Part shown: in pieces, positions 8,649-15,204 of the stretch
How positions within the stretch are numbered: position 1 is the first letter of the stretch
Layout: each line of letters starts with the position of its first letter
Origin: Phenylobacterium sp.
Lineage (GTDB): Bacteria > Pseudomonadota > Alphaproteobacteria > Caulobacterales > Caulobacteraceae
DNA: 64,000 bases
NCBI RefSeq assembly: GCF_030698145.1
Contig: NZ_JAUYNW010000046.1
Location: 19,979-83,978 of the forward strand
Direction: 5' to 3'
The notes under the pieces: model-generated
Told to the model about the DNA's origin: nothing
Database searches by the model: none
What the model saw: the letters and a program-made list of their open reading frames with translations, nothing else
Translations under genes and position numbers: made by a program

Positions 8649-9363
8649 CAGGTCTCCTCCCGCCTCCAGGCGGTCACGATGAAAGGTTCGATGGCCGGCA
8701 GGATGTCGGCGACGAAGGCCTGATCGACGTCGCCGATCGCGGCCATCGTCAGGAAGGCTGGGAAGTCGAGCCCGAAGACCCCGCTATCCACCGCGCGGAG
8801 CTGGGCCTTGCAGGCCAGGACCAGCCGCCAGGTCGCCTTGCCGAGGTCCGTGCGGGGCTTGTTCAGCTCGTAGGGGCAGGCGGGGCAGGTCTCGCCGCAC
8901 GCTTCACAGTAGTCCCGGCCGCCCCACGGGATTTCCGGGCCTTGGTCTTCTTCAGGGTCAGCGCCCCGGCCGGCGAAGTGCCACGCGGCAAGGGCGATGA
9001 TCCGTTTTTTTCGTGCTCCTCCAGGAACGCCGGCACGACGTATTTCCGGTCGACGGCGTCGTAGGCGCCTTGGTTCTGCTCCAGCAGCTCCCTGACGCCG
9101 TCGGGCGTGATGTCGAGGGGATCGCCCTCTTCGTCGCCCACCCCCTCCCAGGCCAGCGCGGCCCAGACGGCCATCCCGATCGAGAAGGCGACGTTGGCCT
9201 CCCCGACCGTGGCGCCGGCCGCGATCGCCCGTTCCAGCTCTTCGCGGCCGGCGCCGATCCCGAGCGACGTCCAGGGCTTGAGCAACAGTCTCGACGGCTC
9301 GGGCGCGTCGGGCAGAGTGAGCACGATCCAAACCGGCTCGCGGTTCTTTTTGACGGTCAGCAT
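8648..9363 (-). CDS. Tail assembly chaperone, frameshifted long form (gpG-T-like), join(9004..9363, 8648..9004)
   Basis: Predicted product of a -1 ribosomal frameshift at A AAA AAC (9010-9004). Translation starts at 9363, reads 120 codons to Asn, then slips and continues in the second frame as RIIALAAWHFAGRG to the stop at 8648, giving 238 aa. The second frame has no plausible independent start between the slip site and the conserved sequence. It ends exactly at the tape measure start. Tail chaperones of lambda-like phages (G and GT) sit in this same place between tube and tape measure, and use the same mechanism. The added domain carries a four-cysteine cluster (C153, C156, C160, C163: CEACGETCPAC), possibly zinc binding. 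Such chaperones bind tape measure and recruit tube subunits. Confidence 0.82.
8863..9363 (-). CDS. Tail assembly chaperone, unshifted short form (gpG-like)
   Basis: The zero-frame product: 166 aa from the ATG at 9363 (MLTVKKNREPVWIVLTLPD). The first 120 residues are shared with the frameshifted form. They read as a compact domain (residues 1-60, WIVLTLPD...RLLLKPWTSLG) followed by an acidic helical segment (DEEGDPLDITPDGVRELLEQ). After the slip site the zero frame adds 46 low-complexity, basic residues (KKTKARKSRGAAG) before stopping at 8863, which look like non-selected read-out. It follows the tail tube gene by 37 bp, and that gap holds palindrome copy c. Role: tail assembly chaperone, absent from the mature virion (family knowledge). 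Confidence 0.8.
   Translation of the reverse strand: MLTVKKNREPVWIVLTLPDAPEPSRLLLKPWTSLGIGAGREELERAIAAGATVGEANVAFSIGMAVWAALAWEGVGDEEGDPLDITPDGVRELLEQNQGAYDAVDRKYVVPAFLEEHEKNGSSPLPRGTSPAGALTLKKTKARKSRGAAGTTVKRAARPAPPAPTS
9004..9010 (-). promoter_or_regulatory. -1 frameshift slippery heptamer A AAA AAC
   Basis: Seven adenines on the minus strand (9011-9005) followed by C give GAA AAA AAC in the zero frame, i.e. the canonical X XXY YYZ heptamer A AAA AAC. A -1 slip joins the two overlapping open frames of the tail chaperone. It is also a homopolymer, so a sequencing error is the alternative, but its position between tail tube and tape measure argues for programmed shifting. Confidence 0.85.
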
Positions 9364-9377
9364 GGGGGGTCCTGGGA

Positions 9378-9394
9378 TGCGAGCGCCGCTCGCA
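9378..9394. repeat. Dispersed 17-bp palindrome, copy c
   Basis: TGCGAGCGCCGCTCGCA, perfect palindrome with central C, extended by one more pair on each side (A/T). It lies in the 37-bp gap between the tail tube stop (9401) and the tail chaperone start (9363), 15 bp upstream of that ATG. Confidence 0.92.
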
Positions 9395-9400
9395 TCCGGG

Positions 9401-10693
9401 TTAGGCCGAGTGGTCGATGTCGTTGACCAGCGTGGCGGTGAGGAACAGCGACGTCCCGGACTGGGCCGAGGACTGGTAGGCGAAGGTCGCCTGGACCCCG
9501 CCAGGACCGCTGAGCGGAAGGCGCGGCTTGGGCAGGAAGACGCTGTGCAGGACGATCCGGAGCCGTTTGCTGGCGCTGATCCGCCAGCCGAAGGCCAGGT
9601 CAATAGGCTCCCCGGCGATCGCCAGGTCGAACATGACATTGTCCTTGAACCGGACCACGACATTACCGGTCGCCGACATCATGCCCGGGTCGGCCCCGGC
9701 GATCCGGCCGTCCTGGCGAACCACCTCGACCTTATCCAGGCCGTTCGAGAAGTTGAGGCCGCCCGAGACGATATCGCCCAGCAGGGTGCCGGCGCGCTCG
9801 ATCTGGCTGGTGAACTGGCTGAAGCGCTCGATCACCTGTTCCGTCGGCGTGCCGGCCGAACTGGTGGGCAGGCGGGTCTCGCCCTGGCAGATCAGCCCGA
9901 TCGCCGCCGACAGGTGCCCCGACCGCTGGACCTCGATCGCCAGGGTATTGGCCAGGCAGCCGAAGTTCACGCCATAGGAGGGCACGTCCGGAAGTCCGAT
10001 TTCGATGCAGGCGTCCGGCAGGGTCAGGGCGCCGGCCTCATAGACGTTGTTGAAAGGACCGCTGGCCGAGCCGCCAGCGAGGGTGGCTCCCGACGGGGTC
10101 GCGTTCGTGGCGGGCGAACTGCCGGCGACGATCGTGAAGGCGTTGCCGCCGGTCCCCAGCGTGTCGTGGGTGATGGTGATCGTCGTGCCGGCCAGGTCCA
10201 GGCTGTAGCTGGCGACCGCGACGCCGGCGACGACGCTGGCGTTGAGCGCCAGCACGGCGTTGAAGAGCGTATCGGCGAGGGTCGCGCCGATCTTGATCTG
10301 GTTGGCCGCCGGCGTGCCGGTGACGAACGTGAAGGCCTGGCCGCCGACCGTGATGATGGCGTTGTTTGCGGGCTGGGCGCTGAACACGTAGGCGCCGCTC
10401 GCAGCGACGCCGGCGGCGGTCGCAGGAACGCCAAGCAGCAGCTTCAGCCAATAGCCGAAATTGCGCAGGTCGACCGGGACCTGGACGTCGCCGTCATCAT
10501 TGATCACGTCCTTGCTCGGCGGCTGCGGCGCGCGGCCATAGCCCAGCAGGTCGCTTTCGATCAGCGCCTGTTCCTCGCCCAGGTTGGAGGAGACGAACGG
10601 CATTTTGTGCCAGTTACCGGTCGGGATTGCGCCATAGGCGCCCCCATTGAATTCCAGCGCCATGATGGCGTTGGCGCCGCGTGCGCGAGCCAT
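9401..10693 (-). CDS. Major tail tube protein with inserted surface domain
   Basis: A 430-aa protein (MARARGANAIMALEFNGGAY) upstream of the tail chaperones, where the tail tube subunit is expected. The N-terminal 85 residues and the C-terminal 200 (ACIEIGLPDVPSYGVNFGC onward, ending FLTATLVNDIDHSA) would form the tube fold. Between them, roughly residues 95-205, is a Thr/Ala/Gly-rich beta unit (AIITVGGQAFTFVTG ... GTTITITHDTLGTGGNAFTI ... SGATLAGGSA). It looks like the decorative domains found on the outside of some phage tail tubes, and it makes the protein longer than usual tube proteins. An internal Met at residue 11 is an alternative start. The function is clear from position; the domain interpretation is inference. 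Confidence 0.82.
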   Translation of the reverse strand: MARARGANAIMALEFNGGAYGAIPTGNWHKMPFVSSNLGEEQALIESDLLGYGRAPQPPSKDVINDDGDVQVPVDLRNFGYWLKLLLGVPATAAGVAASGAYVFSAQPANNAIITVGGQAFTFVTGTPAANQIKIGATLADTLFNAVLALNASVVAGVAVASYSLDLAGTTITITHDTLGTGGNAFTIVAGSSPATNATPSGATLAGGSASGPFNNVYEAGALTLPDACIEIGLPDVPSYGVNFGCLANTLAIEVQRSGHLSAAIGLICQGETRLPTSSAGTPTEQVIERFSQFTSQIERAGTLLGDIVSGGLNFSNGLDKVEVVRQDGRIAGADPGMMSATGNVVVRFKDNVMFDLAIAGEPIDLAFGWRISASKRLRIVLHSVFLPKPRLPLSGPGGVQATFAYQSSAQSGTSLFLTATLVNDIDHSA

Positions 10694-10706
10694 GGTCGTT
10701 CTCCGA

Positions 10707-11144
10707 TCAGGTGAGGGGGTTCGGCGTGGAGTAGACGGCGATCAGGCCCGCTGAGGTCCAGCGGATCGCGGCCGAGCCCATCGGGTCGGCGTCATCTGGT
10801 GAGGGCGCTTCCGGCTCCAGCCATTCGCAGAGCCCGCCCAGGGTGCGATCGGCGGCGACGGCCGCGCCGATCGCGCCCAGCATGTCGTCCAGGACTTCTT
10901 CCCGGGTCTTCAGCGTCGACTCGTAGGCGGCCAGCTCGAAGACGATCCGGTGAGCATAGGTGTAGCTGAGCGGCGAGAGCTGGACGTCGGGCTCCCCAGG
11001 GTCTCCGTCGCGGATGATCACGTTGCCGCCCGGTCCGACGCGCTGCGGAGCATCCCGGTTCCGGGCGACATCCGCGCCAGAGCCGAGGGCGGCGATGAAC
11101 ATCGCTTTCACGCCCTCCAGGACTTGTTCGCGCTTGCTGCTCAC
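10707..11144 (-). CDS. Tail terminator-like protein
   Basis: A 145-aa protein (MSSKREQVLEGVKAMFIAAL). It contains the conserved pattern NVIIRDGDPGEPDVQLSPL, known from small tail-completion proteins of alphaproteobacterial phages that are often mislabelled acyl-CoA transferases. It stands between the neck proteins and the tail tube gene, which fits a terminator capping the tail tube and docking to the head. Its start overlaps the stop of the 245-aa gene upstream as ATGA, so the two are translationally coupled. No catalytic motif is visible, so the transferase label should not be used. Confidence 0.68.
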   Translation of the reverse strand: MSSKREQVLEGVKAMFIAALGSGADVARNRDAPQRVGPGGNVIIRDGDPGEPDVQLSPLSYTYAHRIVFELAAYESTLKTREEVLDDMLGAIGAAVAADRTLGGLCEWLEPEAPSPDDADPMGSAAIRWTSAGLIAVYSTPNPLT

Positions 11145-11878
11145 CAGCCGCTTCCCTTCGTTCTGGGGCCGCTCCAGGGCTTGAAGGGCGCGATCGGGCG
11201 TCCACTATCGTCCATCAGCATGGGAGCGTTGCGGTCGGGCATCCGCGACCAGTGCTTGTCGATCAGGGCCGGCATCCGCGCTGCGGCACGGGTCGCCAGG
11301 GTCTCCAGATCGAACAGCTTTTTGACCCTGCTGGTCCGGTGCAGGACGAAGATCACGACCGTCGCGCGGCCCGCCAGCCGGGTGTAGCCGCCGCCGTTGC
11401 GCGAGGTCGACCGGTTCTGCGCCGCGAGCCCCCGGCCCGTCAGCCTGGCATTGTCGAGGACCAGGATGGCTGATCTGCCGCCGCGCAGCGGAATGAAGCG
11501 AAGCTTGACGCCCTTGCGCTTCTCCCAGACCGCCGGGGTGATCCGCCGGGCGCCGGCGGCCGGCGTCGGCCAGGCAAGCCACTTTCCGTCCCGGGCGCGA
11601 ATGGTGACGCCTCGCGAGAAGGCGTCGATGATCTTGGGGGCCTTCGTCCAGATGAAGGCGGCGGGGTCCAGGGAGTTCTGACCCTTGGCGGGATAGGCTC
11701 GGCTTCGAACAGTCCGCGCCAGCCGCGCGCCAAGTCCGGCGGCCTCGATCACGCCGCGCCAGTCGTCCTTCAGCAGCTCGCCGGCCTCTTCCATCGCCCG
11801 GGTCTGGACTTCGGCGATGTCCTCTTCCGTGCCGGCCAGCAGGGTTGCGATGTCGGTCATTCCGACCCGTTGGCGCAT
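11141..11878 (-). CDS. Neck/minor tail protein, DUF6441-like
   Basis: A 245-aa basic protein, in the position of HK97 gp10-like neck proteins. The N-terminal 40 residues are helical (LLAGTEEDIAEVQTRAMEEA) and the remainder is Arg-rich with beta segments (VKLRFIPLRGGRSAILVLDN, ATVVIFVLHRT). The overall layout (helix, WRGVIEAAGLG, then a conserved RxYP motif in SRAYPAKG) resembles the phage family DUF6441. The ATG at 11878 follows TGAGG closely; an internal ATG at 11860 (MTDIATLL) is also possible. Exact structural role not determined. Confidence 0.6.
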   Translation of the reverse strand: MRQRVGMTDIATLLAGTEEDIAEVQTRAMEEAGELLKDDWRGVIEAAGLGARLARTVRSRAYPAKGQNSLDPAAFIWTKAPKIIDAFSRGVTIRARDGKWLAWPTPAAGARRITPAVWEKRKGVKLRFIPLRGGRSAILVLDNARLTGRGLAAQNRSTSRNGGGYTRLAGRATVVIFVLHRTSRVKKLFDLETLATRAAARMPALIDKHWSRMPDRNAPMLMDDSGRPIAPFKPWSGPRTKGSGW

Positions 11879-11882
11879 GGCC

Positions 11883-12212
11883 TCAGGGAACCGGGATCGG
11901 CTCGCAGAGCCATTCGAGCCCGGTCGTCGTCAGGCGAGGCTCGATGCTCACCTTCAGCACTTCGCCGGTCTCGGTGATGGTCACCAGGTCGTCCTGCTGC
12001 GCCGTCGTCAGTTCGGATTTTCGCACTCGCAACTCGCCGACCGCGACGATCGCCGTGCTGTCGCCGAACCCGATCACGTCTTCGCCGTTGCGGCGGCGGA
12101 TGGTCAGGGGGATAGCCGGCCCGCCCCCCTGAGGCTGCCAGGACGCAGGCTCGCCGTACGCGCGGTACAGCGCGCCCAGCAGCCTGGCGCGGCGCTCAGA
12201 GAGGGCGGACAT
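11883..12212 (-). CDS. Head-tail joining (head closure/stopper-like) protein
   Basis: A 109-aa protein, MSALSERRARLLGALYRAYG at the N-terminus, then a predominantly beta domain (IPLTIRRRNGEDVIGFGDST, ELRVRKSEL, DLVTITETGEVLKVSI). Size, fold type and position between the 157-aa head protein and the gp10-like gene match small neck proteins that close the portal channel and connect head and tail. It ends 4 bp before the next gene. The assignment rests on gene order and length; I see no diagnostic motif. Confidence 0.58.
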   Translation of the reverse strand: MSALSERRARLLGALYRAYGEPASWQPQGGGPAIPLTIRRRNGEDVIGFGDSTAIVAVGELRVRKSELTTAQQDDLVTITETGEVLKVSIEPRLTTTGLEWLCEPIPVP

Positions 12213-12215
12213 GCC

Positions 12216-12689
12216 TTAGAGGCCTTCGACGTCCGGGATATCCCGCTTGGCGTCCCCGGCGGCCTTGATCTCGGCCTCCGAAGCGTAGCGAGCCCGACCG
12301 GCGCTGCGGAGGTTTTCGCCCAGCTCGGTCGGCGTGCGGATCATCATGCCGATGCCGAAGGTCTCATGGCCGGGCTGCGCCCAGACCATGACGACAGACT
12401 TGGAGTCGCCAGCCTTCGCCGCTTTGGCGGCTTTCTTCGCGTCGGCGGCGTTCGTCGGCGCGCTGACGTCGGCCCCGGCCGCATTACCTTCGGCCGCCGG
12501 CGCGGGATCGGCCCTCGGTTCGGCGGGAGCAACCTCGTCCGCGCTGAGCGGGGCCGGAGCCGCGTCGGCCTTGGCGACCGGATCGGCCCCGGCGGCGGGC
12601 GGCGCAGCCGGCTTGGGGGAGTGGCCGGCGTCCTTGTCGGGCGACAGCGCGGCGGCGGCGCAGGCCGCCATGAGGTGGATACGGAGCAT
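12216..12689 (-). CDS. Hypothetical head-region protein with Ala/Pro-rich linker
   Basis: A 157-aa protein. The N-terminus (MLRIHLMAACAAAALSP) is weakly signal-like but short. Residues about 18-95 are a low-complexity Ala/Pro/Asp stretch (KPAAPPAAGADPVAKADAAP), probably disordered. Only the last 60 residues look folded (SVVMVWAQPGHETFGIGMMI then RARYASEAEIKAAGD). The gene lies between the cement protein and the neck proteins. The C-terminal fragment has the character of small head-completion or assembly factors, but I do not recognise a family. The linker may be an assembly tail. Confidence 0.6.
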   Translation of the reverse strand: MLRIHLMAACAAAALSPDKDAGHSPKPAAPPAAGADPVAKADAAPAPLSADEVAPAEPRADPAPAAEGNAAGADVSAPTNAADAKKAAKAAKAGDSKSVVMVWAQPGHETFGIGMMIRTPTELGENLRSAGRARYASEAEIKAAGDAKRDIPDVEGL

Positions 12690-12745
12690 CGAAGCTCTCC
12701 TGGATTAGTGGAAGGAAGGGTGAGGCGACGCCCCCGCGCCGGGTC

Positions 12746-13087
12746 CTAGATGGTCGGGACCAGGCGAAGCCGGACGGTCGTGTCGGCGGTGAGCTTGGCG
12801 GCCACGGCCACACCGACCTTGGTGTTGCTGGTCGACGTCTTGGTCATCCGCTTGTTGGTGTTGTCCCAGTAGACGAGCTCGCCGACCGCGAAGGCCTGGC
12901 CCGAGCCCGCGCCCTCGGCGATGTGGTCGAAGACGCCGCTGACGTGGATCGCCACCGCGTCGCCGGCGACATTGGTCGTCACCGCGATGCCGAACAGCAG
13001 GTTCAGCAGCACACCGACGCCCGAAGTGGTGCCGCCCGAGGGAGCGGTGATGTCGATGGGCGAGCCTTCGGAAATCTGGGTCTTCAT
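12746..13087 (-). CDS. DUF2190-type capsid cement / head stabilisation protein
   Basis: A 113-aa beta-rich protein with the pattern typical of DUF2190: a short N-terminal strand (GSPIDITAPSG), a conserved middle (GVLLNLLFGIAVTTNVAGDA), then VYWDNTNKRMTKTSTSNT and a closing segment (KVGVAVAAKL). Members of this family decorate and stabilise the capsid lattice after expansion. It is encoded right after the major capsid gene in transcription order, with a hairpin terminator between them (13186-13216), which may lower or uncouple its expression from that of the capsid. Confidence 0.82.
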   Translation of the reverse strand: MKTQISEGSPIDITAPSGGTTSGVGVLLNLLFGIAVTTNVAGDAVAIHVSGVFDHIAEGAGSGQAFAVGELVYWDNTNKRMTKTSTSNTKVGVAVAAKLTADTTVRLRLVPTI

Positions 13088-13185
13088 GGTCTGAGTGTCC
13101 TTTTGCTGGAGGAGCCGGGGTCTCCGGCGAAGACACCGGGCGCCATCGCATCGGGATGGCGTCGGGGGCGTTCGCTGGTCCGGAA

Positions 13186-13216
13186 AGACAAGGGCCGCCC
13201 GAAGGCGGCCCTGTCC
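13186..13216 (-). terminator. Hairpin terminator after the capsid gene, UUCG-type loop on the minus strand
   Basis: AGGGCCGCC (13191-13199) and GGCGGCCCT (13204-13212) form a perfect 9-bp stem with a 4-base loop. In minus-strand RNA the loop reads UUCG closed by C-G, an extra-stable tetraloop, followed by UUGUCUUU. It sits 24-54 nt downstream of the capsid stop, inside a long late transcript, so it may be a partial terminator or an mRNA 3'-end stabiliser. Confidence 0.7.
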
Positions 13217-13239
13217 GTCGTGGGTCTAGATCCCCAGGC

Positions 13240-15201
13240 TTAGGTGCCCGGGTTCATGTAGAGGCCGCGGTGATCGATGGCCTTCACGCCGAAGTCGAGG
13301 CGCGCCTTGAACTCCATCCCATCGACTTCGAAACCGACGCGCTCCTCCATGAACACGCCGTCGTCGCCTTCCAGGTAGGCGTACTCGATCGTGTCGACCA
13401 TGCTCGGGTCGGCCGCCGTGAACCAGGGCGTAGCGCCCGAGCTGCGGTTGAGCCGGGACTCCACGATCAGGCTCATGGAGTCGGCGAAGACGTTCACGTC
13501 GCCCGTCGTCGTGGCCTGGATGCCCGACAGGATTTTCTGACCCGCCACCCGATCCTTACGGCCGACCAGCAGGAACTTCGGCGCGAGGTTCAACTGTTCC
13601 CCGCCGATGCCCACCTGGTTGCCCATGGCCACGTCGCTGGCGTTGAGCGTGCTTTCGGAGATCGCGCCGCCCGCTCCCGCCAGATTGCCGTGGGTCGCGT
13701 GGAAGAGAGCCACGCCGTCGGCCATGTTCGGGTTGGCGATGAGCGGCGCATAGGCCGCGTCGGATTCGAACCGGGCCGCCGCCGCACCGAACATCTGCGG
13801 GATGCGGGTGAAGGCGTCCAGATCGTCGTTGATCAGGACTTGGCGGGTGATCGCGAAGCGGCGGCCATAGGTGGCCAGGGCGTAGACTTCCTTGCCCTCG
13901 CCGATGGTCCCCATCTTGAACGCACCGCCCTCCGGAACCAGCAGGAAGGCCGGCGCCGTGCCGAGCTGCAGGCGGGAGATTTGCTTGAAGTCCGGAGCCG
14001 TCGCGCGGCGCTGCCAGGCCTTGAAGGTCTGCGGCGCTTCCTCGTAGCCCCGGCGCAGGGTCGCGCCGGCCACGTTCGACAGCACGTGGGGGAAGTCCGA
14101 CGTCGAATGGATGCGCAGCGCCAGGTCGGCCAGCTCGCGCTTGCCAAGGCCCCGCACCTTCTCGCCGTTCTCTTCCAAGTTCCGGCGCGCCATCTCCAGC
14201 AGGCTCATCCCCCGCCATTCGCGGGCGGCCGGGGTCAGCTCCTGGCTCGGGTCGTGGCGGTGCGCCAGGGCGCTGGCGATCGCCTCCCGCATCGTGTCGC
14301 GCTCATCGACATTGATGCGGACACCCGAATGGGCGGGTTGCAGCGGGGCCTGGGTCCGCTGGGCGTCGGCGGCCGTGCGCAGGAGGTGCGAACGCGCCGC
14401 TTCCGGGGTCATGTCCGTCGCCCAGGTGCGGGCCTGGACGGCGATGGCGTCGCCGAAGGCGCGGGCGTCCTCGACGAACGACAGGGCCTCGGCCGGGGTC
14501 ATGCGAGCGCCGCTCGCATCGGCCGCCGGAGCCGGAACGGGCGCGGGCGCGGGAGCCGGCGGCGCGACCGGATCGGCGCGGTTCAGAGGAGCCGGCGCGG
14601 GGCCGGGGTTGACGATATCTTCCGGGTCCATGTGCCGGTTCTCCGTTGTGATGATGACGCAGGGGTTCAATCCATCGTCCGACCGGACCCCTGCATCCGG
14701 GTCGGCTGGAACGGGACAAAGGGAGACTTCCAGAAGCTCCCATCGGGTGGCGGTGTAGACCGGGTAATCACCCTCCTTGTGTTCGGTCAGGGTGAGTTCC
14801 GTGATCCGGTAGCCGATGCTCACGCCCTTCACGTTGCCGGCGGCGACGTCTCCTTCCGCCGAGCGGGCCGGGTCGGAATCGCCGAACTTGACGGGCAGGA
14901 CGAGTTGGCCGGCGTCGAACCGGGCGCCGGTGACGACGCCGAGCTGGTCCTTCACGCTCCAACGCGAATGGCTGTCCAGCAGCGGGCAGACGCCCTTCTC
15001 GACGCGGCCCAGGTCGACGGCCGACGCAGAGATGTCGAGGACTTCCCAGTAGTAGTCGCGGGTCCAGGACCAGCGCAGAACGCGCGTTCCTGTCGCGGCG
15101 GTCAGGTCGACGGTGTGCTTGTCCGGGTCGTAGCTGGTGGCCTGGGACTCACGACGCTGCACCGCGAGGCGGACCTCGCGCCGAATTTGGATCGCCGACA
15201 T
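13240..15201 (-). CDS. Prohead protease / major capsid protein fusion
   Basis: A single 653-aa chain. Residues 1-190 are an HK97-type prohead protease: His78 in LLDSHSRW, Ser128 in VKGVSIGYR, and the conserved end ELLEVSLCPVPADPDA. Residues about 195-230 are a Pro/Ala linker (APAPAPVPAPAADASGAR). A scaffold-like helical part follows, then the major capsid domain from about residue 340 (RLQLGTAPAFLLVPEGGAFK, RRFAITRQVLINDDLDAFTR, MFGAAAARFESDAAYAPLI) to the end. In ordinary HK97-like phages protease and capsid are separate genes; one-chain versions are known in alphaproteobacterial phages. The protease presumably releases itself and the scaffold by self-cleavage. An internal ATG at 14502, overlapping palindrome copy d, could give capsid without protease. 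Confidence 0.9.
   Translation of the reverse strand: MSAIQIRREVRLAVQRRESQATSYDPDKHTVDLTAATGTRVLRWSWTRDYYWEVLDISASAVDLGRVEKGVCPLLDSHSRWSVKDQLGVVTGARFDAGQLVLPVKFGDSDPARSAEGDVAAGNVKGVSIGYRITELTLTEHKEGDYPVYTATRWELLEVSLCPVPADPDAGVRSDDGLNPCVIITTENRHMDPEDIVNPGPAPAPLNRADPVAPPAPAPAPVPAPAADASGARMTPAEALSFVEDARAFGDAIAVQARTWATDMTPEAARSHLLRTAADAQRTQAPLQPAHSGVRINVDERDTMREAIASALAHRHDPSQELTPAAREWRGMSLLEMARRNLEENGEKVRGLGKRELADLALRIHSTSDFPHVLSNVAGATLRRGYEEAPQTFKAWQRRATAPDFKQISRLQLGTAPAFLLVPEGGAFKMGTIGEGKEVYALATYGRRFAITRQVLINDDLDAFTRIPQMFGAAAARFESDAAYAPLIANPNMADGVALFHATHGNLAGAGGAISESTLNASDVAMGNQVGIGGEQLNLAPKFLLVGRKDRVAGQKILSGIQATTTGDVNVFADSMSLIVESRLNRSSGATPWFTAADPSMVDTIEYAYLEGDDGVFMEERVGFEVDGMEFKARLDFGVKAIDHRGLYMNPGT
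14502..14518. repeat. Dispersed 17-bp palindrome, copy d
   Basis: TGCGAGCGCCGCTCGCA, perfect palindrome with flanking A/T pair. It lies inside the protease/capsid gene at the end of the protease-capsid linker, encoding ASGAR on the gene strand, and its last base on that strand overlaps an internal ATG. Confidence 0.92.
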
Positions 15202-15204
15202 GGA

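Noticed and set aside
6933..8723. A 596-codon open frame on the plus strand opposite the tape measure gene
   Set aside because: High-GC codon usage produces long open frames opposite real genes. The translation has no known domain, no ribosome-binding site, and the minus-strand tape measure explains the region.
9004..9011. Frameshift mutation making the tail chaperone a pseudogene
   Set aside because: The canonical slippery heptamer and the exact place between tail tube and tape measure favour programmed frameshifting, although a homopolymer error cannot be excluded by reading alone.
10707..11144. Acyl-CoA transferase annotation for the 145-aa gene
   Set aside because: This label is sometimes attached to the family, but the protein has no transferase motif and sits in the tail-terminator position.
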